In this document: piece after piece, positions 57,599 through 64,000 of the stretch
Position numbering within the stretch: position 1 is the first letter of the stretch
How the letters are laid out: each line of letters begins with the position of its first letter
Assembly (NCBI GenBank): GCA_037576215.1
Contig: JBANDB010000002.1
Coordinates: forward strand, 6,510,001-6,574,000
DNA: 64,000 bases
From: Armillaria gallica
Taxonomy: Eukaryota > Basidiomycota > Agaricomycetes > Agaricales > Physalacriaceae
Reading direction: 5' to 3'
The notes under the pieces: model-generated
Database searches by the model: none
What the model saw: the letters and a program-made list of their open reading frames with translations, nothing else
Told to the model about the DNA's origin: nothing
Position numbers and translations under genes: made by a program

Positions 57599-59288
57599 TG
57601 CAGGCTAGAAATGCAACAGTGTTGAAGACACTGATCACACCCACATCCAACACTACACACACAAACCCTCAAAGTTCTTGGGGGGATATTATGTGATAGA
57701 AGCAGATTGAAGCAATACAACTAAACTCTCAGAATATACAATACACACATATAGCGATAGTGCTTGTAGGGTATCCAGATCTCTCTAAGTCCAAAGGCTT
57801 TTAATAACAAGAGGGGCGACAGATGTCGCCGGGCCTCAAGGCAAGGTGTACTACAATACACAACTCATCACCACACACCAACAAAACCCTCAATAAGCCT
57901 TGGACGACACACACAGGTGACCACAAGCAACTTAAACACACTCTAAACATAACTTAAAGCTTGCGCTCTAAGCAGAAACCCTTCAAAACATGTCCACTCA
58001 AGCCACAGGATTTGAACCCATGCGCTCAAGCTTCCAAACCAATCATAGACTCACAGGGTTTGAACCTGTGCCAATCCAGAGAAACAATAACCAAATAAAC
58101 CCTGTCCAACAAGCCAAAGGGTTTGAACCTCTGCTGCTTGTGGAAATGAGAACCCTCAAGCGTGCACTAATCAGACCACAGGGTTTGAACCTCTGCTGCC
58201 TGTAGTGCCACGCATTAAAAGAAGGCCTCTGTACGAACACTAATCAGACCAAAGGGTTTGAACCTCTGCCACCTGTAGCACTGCATGTCATAAGAAACCC
58301 TCAAAACTCAAGAGCATGTCTGCAATAACACAATATCTCTTATTCTCAGGGTTAGAGCGCAAGTCACCCAACCAATTAATTCACACTGTACACAGGTCCC
58401 CCACTAAGCAAGTCCCCTGCTAAGCTTTCTATGCCTCGTGCGCAACTCAATTCACTCGGTATGATATCAATTCTCGGTCTATTCTCTCACTCAAAGTTAC
58501 AAACTAGTCCTGCTGCTAGGGTGTCAAGCTGAAGGCTTGCACATGACTACAATGGGGGTCCCAAACTTGTACACTATTACTACACTATGGTATTTATACT
58601 ATGCGCTCTACATATTAATACAACCTTAAATAGTAACTCTTGACTGGCGGAACTTCCTTTCCTGAGTCCCAGGCATGTTGCCATAATCATGCCATTGCTT
58701 GGTGCTTACTCAGAGCTCTGGCTCGGGGCCAGATCCTGGTATCTCAGCTGCACAACATTGGTTAACCACGCTATCTGCGCGTACTGATGTCACCTAGTAT
58801 TTCCTCAGAGTTGTAGCCTACCCCGCAACTCTTATTTATGGTAATAATATCTTCTAGTGATTTCCATGGTCTTCTAGGACCACCAGCATCTAGTCTAGGC
58901 CTTACGCACATCGGCCAAAGTCAGAGACATTGGTCTTACTTCAATTCTAAACATTCTGAGGTCTAGAGTGCTAGTTCCCCACATGGCAGTGCCTCATGCA
59001 TCATAGATCAAGGTGGCACAAAGTATCAATTATCTCCTGAGCTTTGCTGGTTCCATTCTTAGCATGCGTCTTCCATGCATTGTCAGTGTACTCAGTGTCA
59101 AGTGCTGGGGCTTTAGACTTAGTGTGACCCTTATGGTACCACTCTGCAGTTAAGCCTTGCGTTCCACCAAGCATCACTCAAGGAACCTCATTGTCCACAC
59201 TTAGTACACTGCGCTCTAAGGTATATCTCATTGCTTTGGTATCTAGGTCTTATAAAATGTATGTATTGATACATTTTGCAAAATTACA
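57599..59288 (+). mobile_element. Solo LTR inside gypsy-1 gag (TGCAGGCTAG family)
   Basis: 1690 bp with TG...CA ends (TGCAGGCTAG...AAATTACA), flanked by tgtgtg at 57593-57598 and 59289-59294. No coding sequence. It contains a block of tRNA T-arm-like repeats at 58000-58280. It may be related to the diverged segment starting near 25016. Its orientation is arbitrary, since no internal region is present. Confidence 0.7.
58000..58280 (-). repeat. Five T-arm/B-box-like repeats
   Basis: The phrase (c/a)AGGGTTTGAACCTSTGC recurs near 58007, 58058, 58119, 58179 and 58252. On the minus strand each reads GGTTCAAACCC flanked by short complementary stems. That fits the TTCRANY loop of a tRNA T-arm, and so the pol III B-box. 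No complete tRNA clover-leaf was found around them. Confidence 0.5.
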
Positions 59289-59761
59289 TGTGTGAATGCT
59301 TTTCAAGCATGTCAGTGTTACTGCCATACTGCCCATGAGTACTTTGGACAGGCACAGATTGAGTAACCCGTGGTTGGGTCTTAATCTGTGCCAACATCTT
59401 GTGTAACTCCTCATCTCTCTTACTTTGTGATCAAACACTCATCTCTAGCAACTTCACAATGAGCCTATTACCATCATCCATCGTTGCCAGGAAGCTGTTC
59501 ACTTCATCTGGCAATTCAGCCATAGTAGGTTCCTTCTTGTAAGTTACCATGCCTCGGTTTGACAGAATGCTCGAAGCTTCAGCCTTGGAGGTACTATCCA
59601 TAGCCAGCAATGAACTATCAAATAATTCATTGTAGACTGCATCAGGTCCCTTCAATACCCATGTTCCAGCATTGAACACATCTTCTAAATCCCAGGGATC
59701 ACGTGCGTTTCTCACTGGGTTAGTCACAGTTACCACAGCCACTGGTTGACTACTCAGACGA

Positions 59762-61448
59762 TGATGAGCCTCCAGGCTCTGTACGCTCAGAATTCGCGGA
59801 TTTTGCCTGCTAATTAACGCTACTGTCCCTTCAACGGCCTTTCAGCAAACCAAAGATTGCACACACAGTGATACCACTTTTATCCTACGGCAACCACTCC
59901 TCACACACTCTGTTATCCTTCCCAGCTCACCTCGCATCACAATTACTGTATCCCATCACGGCAAGGCACCTTTGATCGACAATCATCCTAAAACGGGGTT
60001 GCTATATCACTCAGAAGCACTAGTTGATGTGCCCATCAATCATTTAATGAAATGACGTGATTGACGTGAGTACCCTCCCAGCTACGATAATTACAGCTAC
60101 GGCAACTATAGACCGTGTTTACTAAGGCTGTTACAGTGCCAAGACTTTGAATTATCGTTGCCCCACGCATACACCTCAGCACGGCAACTATCACTCACTA
60201 ATCCGCAGCTAAACAGCACCTAACGATCCGTGCATCGCTCAGCAAAACCATACAGTTCGCATCCATATGCGGCAATGTCAACAAGTTGCTGTTACTTTAG
60301 AAGACGAAATACCATATGTTACCTATGATTTTTACAAAGCCAAGGCTTTACGGCCTTATTAAGTCTCGCATATCTACTCTATTTATAAATTCATACTTGT
60401 AGTATAAAAACTAGCTAGAAAACGTAGTTAGAAGGCAGTTCATCTCCAGTTGACCCCAGACTACGTCAATTATCATCACACTCTAGTCTATCGCCAGTAA
60501 ACAATGTTTATTCACCGTTCTATGGCAATATATCGTTTGCACCAGCATATTCTCGATTGCACGTCGACTCTTGAGCTCACCAGAGTTATCTCACGGTTTT
60601 AACTGTGAAGAGTCCTTCGCTACACACTCTTCGCTCTTAACACTATTGGTGCACGCTCATACTGTGCCAATACGTGATCGCCGCGCTATACCTCGCCCCC
60701 GTTATCTTTTATAGGCCGTCATTGTTTCACTTTCACACCATTGGAGTTTTTACAGTTTCACTTTCACCATTGTTATCGTCACCCACTTGGGTAGTCTCAG
60801 AGCAGACTTAGGATCAGTTTCAGCCAGTTTTCATATAGTATCAGTCCCCCGAGTGGACTTGAAGGTTAGTTTGACATAGGATAGGATCGTTTCAGTACCA
60901 GACAAGTTTCGACATCGACTCAGCACCATCGCATCGTATAGGACCAGTATCGCCACCAGTTTTTGTAGTTCCACGTTTTCTCTAGCCAGCCCACCCTCAG
61001 CACCTCGATCCACGTTTATCTTCGACACTCGCATTCCCCATGCCGTTTTCTCATCGCTTCACTCGCCCATAGACTATTACCGACCGTTTAGTCTATTCTC
61101 CATCGTTCACCCGGCTCCGATTACCGTCGAGCGACGTTTTCTAGTCTCACAGCACGTTTTCTCATACGGATTCATGGTATTCACGTCATACCCATTTTTG
61201 TTCCCTCTCATTTCGAGAGATCCCTACCGGCTTATAGCCTTAGCATCTAGTACTCGACTACCAAGCAGTACTACTTCGCAGACTTAAAGTCGCAGTGTAT
61301 TCTTGCATATAGAGGAATTGTTCTACTGCACGGAGGTGCCCCAAACCACTCGCACACACAATCGCCTTGATTGCCGTGCCACTACGTTAATTAACCAATC
61401 TCATTCCGAGTTGGTGTTGCCGTTGCCACAGAAGTCTAAGGCCCATCA
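59762..61448 (+). mobile_element. Solo LTR, TGATGAGCC family, best preserved copy
   Basis: 1687 bp. Terminal inverted repeats are TGATGAGCC and GGCCCATCA. A perfect 4-bp duplication acga lies at 59758-59761 and 61449-61452. It interrupts gypsy-1 gag: removing it and one acga restores the reading frame. Sister copies lie at 34256-35919 and, inverted, at 22899-23914. Confidence 0.93.
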
Positions 61449-62382
61449 ACGATCCTTCATATACTTCCACAAGAGTTCTTTCTCAAAAGGTGAGATGAAC
61501 AATTTTACCAGGTCCAAGTTTGACATTAATTTCTCTTTAATGACTGGCTTACTTTTGGCCTGGAACTCTTGACAATAATTCAAGTAATTGGCAGAGTCCA
61601 TGATACATTCTCTCTTGTACTTGTTGGCTACCTTAAGAAGCTCTTTACGTGCATCTTCATCATCTTCTGCAGTGCCATCATAGCTGTGCATGACTTCTTC
61701 CTTAAATTCTTGCCAGGTCTTTCCCACATCAAATGTAGGGAAGGCTCTCCACTGATCTTTAATGTCTGTATTGGTGTAGTGTACAGCCCAGTCTTTCTTC
61801 TCATCATCCATGGATGCTCCTTCATGAGTCTTAAACATTCCTTCTAAGATTCTGAAATGTTTTTGGATCGCCCAGGGATTTGAAGTTTCTAACTTGGGTG
61901 CATCTCTCGATGACTCCATCAGCATCTGTCACTTTGCAGCCATGGTTAATGTCTGCAGGGGTGTGTAATTCTGTTGAGATTGCAAGTTCAAGTTTGAACT
62001 GAAGTTGGATACTGGCCTAGCGCTACCAGGAAAAGTTGAACTCAATGGGGTAGGTTCCGGAGAGGCGTTGTGCAATTCTCTTTCAATCCTTGCACATTCC
62101 AAAGCTGCTTCAGCAATGTTCACTTCAATCTCAGCTTCTATATCCCAAGGCTCTGTTCTTGGTCTTTTCCATGTTACAAGCGGAACTATACTAGCTGCTG
62201 TTTCAGCTTCGTGGATTTCTCTACGCTCAGCTGCCTCTTGTTCTGCTCTAAGTTTTTGTGCTTCTTGTGCAGCTTGCTGCAATGATTGAACACTATTCAG
62301 ATCAGGTTGAAGATAGGAATTGTCTTCCAGGTTGTAGAACTGTTACATTCAATACAAAGTTTTGAATCTAAATATAAACCCC

Positions 62383-62400
62383 CCCTCGCGGTGGGCTCCA
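62383..62400 (-). other. gypsy-1 primer binding site
   Basis: Two bases inside the LTR the minus strand reads TGGAGCCCACCGCGAGGG, beginning with the TGG expected to pair with a tRNA CCA end. Which tRNA it matches cannot be told from this window. Confidence 0.6.
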
Positions 62401-62402
62401 GA

Positions 62403-63356
62403 TGAAAGGTGCTGAGCACCTATGAAGATATGATGTGCTACACATACCACACTACACTAAACACTCAGTAATTGCGGTTCAAAGGGAGGTATGTTATACC
62501 AGGTTACAACACTTTGTACTATAGGATACAAGTTCTGGGTGCAATGAATATGATTTGTATAAGAATATATTGCGGTTTCCACTCTAAGTTCAACATGTCA
62601 CTGAACACAAACTCAAACTGATACAGAATAACTGCCTGGTGCAGGTTCTGAACTCATGCTGGCTGCCTGGTGCAGTTTCACTACTGATACGTTGTGCCTG
62701 GTTGCGACTTAAAACACACTGACTGGTTCTGAACTGTTTCTCGGGTCTGACTTTCTGTTTCTAGCTTAATTCTGTTCGCTTGCTTGTCTGTTCTTGCACA
62801 CATGATGTGACCAGGTCACAATTTTTCTATTCCAGGTGAGTCTACGACTCGAAGCTCTTAACCAATAAACCTGTACTATTCACCTGGTAGTGTTCGGGGG
62901 GGTCAGAAACCTGATTCCCCACTAGATACATGACCTGTATTTATACTATCCTACTGGTACACTATTACCAATCCTTTTTACTACTGACTAATATGCTTGC
63001 TGACCCAGCCTGGTGAGGATAAATGCTCTACCTGGCAGGTATTATCTCATCCATGGCTACCAAGTCAATCAATCCTACTAGATCCTCACCAGGCAATCAT
63101 ATAACTTTTTCTAGAATGCTGGGTGATTACACTATATGAGTCACAACCTGGAACCTTGGTCTACTGGATAGAATACCCGATCTTCTATTCAAGCATTGGA
63201 ACAGCCCATTTCAAAGTTACCAGGTGGACCTTTCTCTTTACAATGTGCTACTTTCTTTCTGTGTCTTACTGATTGGTGCAATATAATACTGTTGTATTGC
63301 CAGGAAATGTTAAATTACATGCATTTTTAAAGGGTGTATGGCTGGCAGGCATATCA
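62403..63356 (-). repeat. gypsy-1 5' LTR (intact copy)
   Basis: 954 bp with TG...CA ends (TGAAAGG...CATATCA). It corresponds to 15204-15816 plus 20322-20636. It carries an extra 31 bp near 62645-62675 made by direct duplication of a ctgcctggtgca unit. On its right it abuts Ty1/copia sequence, into which it inserted. The flank gtatg has no matching partner in this window, so the other end of this element was not located. Confidence 0.85.
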
Positions 63357-63705
63357 GTATGTTGCTACAGTGCACAGGGGCAGGCAATCCACATGGATGA
63401 GTTCATTCCTAGATGAGCTGGAGATCTACAAAGACAGGCCATACCCGTTAAACTGCAACAACAATTTGGCCATCAATCTGACTCAAAGCACAAAGGGCCA
63501 CAGGAAATCAAAGCACTTTGTGATGGATTATCATTGGATTTGTGATGCAGTTCAGCTTCGGGAGCTCAATGTCTGATATATTCCCTCAGAGGACAATCTA
63601 GCCAATATCTTCATGAAGATCATTCTGAAGCCTCACATGCTTACTCTATTAAGACATATGGGGATGACCAGGGTTTAGGTTATGAGGTATAGGCTTCAGG
63701 GGGAG
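63357..63705 (+). pseudogene. Ty1/copia pol C-terminus (RNase H tail)
   Basis: Reads QYVATVHRGRQSTWMSSFLD, YPLNCNNNLAINLTQSTKGH and SKHFVMDYHWICD, then after a stop YIPSEDNLANIFMKIILKPH. These match the copia RNase H pattern (Y..A....E..W, D/N N..A, K H I D..YH.IR, E..AD..TK) with several key residues altered. It ends in a gggggag polypurine tract before the LTR. Confidence 0.8.
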
Positions 63706-64000
63706 TGTCGAGGAATCAGCCTATACTGCCGGTTATTGATTTAGTTGACTTATTACCTATATTTAGATCCCAGTTCTCCTAATTTGAGCCATTAACCATG
63801 GCTGATCACTTCAAATGCACCTCAGTCATTCACCATATCAATGTGTGTCTGACTGAGTTATTGTTGTACTAACAATAATGCATATGGTCGGGAGCCACCT
63901 CAGTTTATACATTATTTAATGTTCTGAGAGTATACAAGGCACGAGTAGAATCTAAGAATAGGGTTTGTGTATGAGTGAGCATGTGATTGGGAGACTGGAA
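63706..64000 (+). repeat. Ty1/copia 3' LTR, continues past window
   Basis: Begins TGTCGAGGAATCAGCC directly after the purine tract, a typical copia LTR start. The right end is outside the window. Confidence 0.7.

Larger units (their letters stand above)
56986..62282 (-). pseudogene. gypsy-1 gag, split by two solo LTRs
   Basis: The N-terminal part 62282-61449 has a coiled-coil-like AQKLRAEQEAAERREIHEAE and a capsid-like SANYLNYCQEFQAKSKPVIK, broken by a TGA at 61926. The LTR 59762-61448 interrupts ...LLWKYMKDR. Joining across it continues LSSQPVAVVTVTN in frame (59757 down). A second LTR (57599-59288) separates this from SLFNTPSNCHFCEMPGHFQV, the zinc knuckle CX2CX4HX4C, and a Gln-rich tail. 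Another TGA at about 59430 sits in MSV-stop-SQSKRDEELHK. Confidence 0.8.

Noticed and set aside
58000..58280. CRISPR-like array or tRNA gene cluster
   Set aside because: Spacing is irregular and the repeats are short. Only the T-arm-like part is present, with no acceptor, D or anticodon arms.
15204..63356. A single 48-kb gypsy-1 element with LTRs at 15204 and 62403
   Set aside because: The outer flanks differ (cgtga versus gtatg), the LTRs differ by a 31-bp indel and many transitions, and unrelated polypurine-like junctions lie between. Separate insertions are more likely.

Overview
The window looks like chromosomal DNA of a mushroom-forming basidiomycete (Agaricomycetes). Introns are mostly 50-60 bp with GT...AG ends. 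The gene families fit that group: a caspase-like protein, a TPR-CHAT protein, KDZ transposons with their companion genes, and Ty3/gypsy chromoviruses. No rRNA, tRNA or CRISPR array was recognised.

Layout. Bases 1 to about 15,200 are a gene-bearing stretch. It holds a major-facilitator transporter cut by the window edge, several weak coding remnants, a UbiA-type prenyltransferase, the C-terminal half of a Trm44-like tRNA methyltransferase (- strand), a decayed TPR-CHAT gene (- strand) and a two-exon caspase-like gene. Bases 15,204 to the end are almost entirely nested mobile DNA.

The nesting can be read in layers. (1) An old Ty3/gypsy family ('gypsy-1', 954-bp LTR) runs on the - strand from an LTR at 62,403-63,356 through gag and pol down to 52,059. 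A second LTR of this family (15,204-20,636) is split by a 4.5-kb insertion. (2) Solo LTRs of two other families sit inside gypsy-1 gag (57,599-59,288 and 59,762-61,448), and related copies lie at 22,899-23,914 and 34,256-35,919. (3) A KDZ DNA transposon occupies roughly 29,880-50,960, with two companion genes on - and the transposase on +. (4) A chromodomain gypsy element ('gypsy-2', 39,244-47,477, TSD ggaaa) sits inside the KDZ transposase. (5) Two non-autonomous elements share the terminus TAAGGCATAGCA and have 8-bp target duplications (19,451-19,777 and 27,777-28,692). (6) The tail of a Ty1/copia element begins at 63,357, and its LTR leaves the window.

Between these lie unrecognised spliced + strand genes (20,957-22,898; 24,368-24,846; 26,973-27,776; 29,163-29,870; 50,969-51,871), some next to gypsy-1 parts and antisense to them. 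Every premature stop I traced in gypsy-2 pol is a TGA, and at four of the six the family normally carries arginine. The other repeats also differ mainly by transitions. This fits CpG deamination or RIP-like decay.

Most informative: gypsy-2 shows a self-priming layout (a PBS complementary to its own predicted RNA 5' end, with a TATA box 34 nt upstream). It also carries a small membrane-protein ORF coupled to Gag by an ATGA stop/start overlap.
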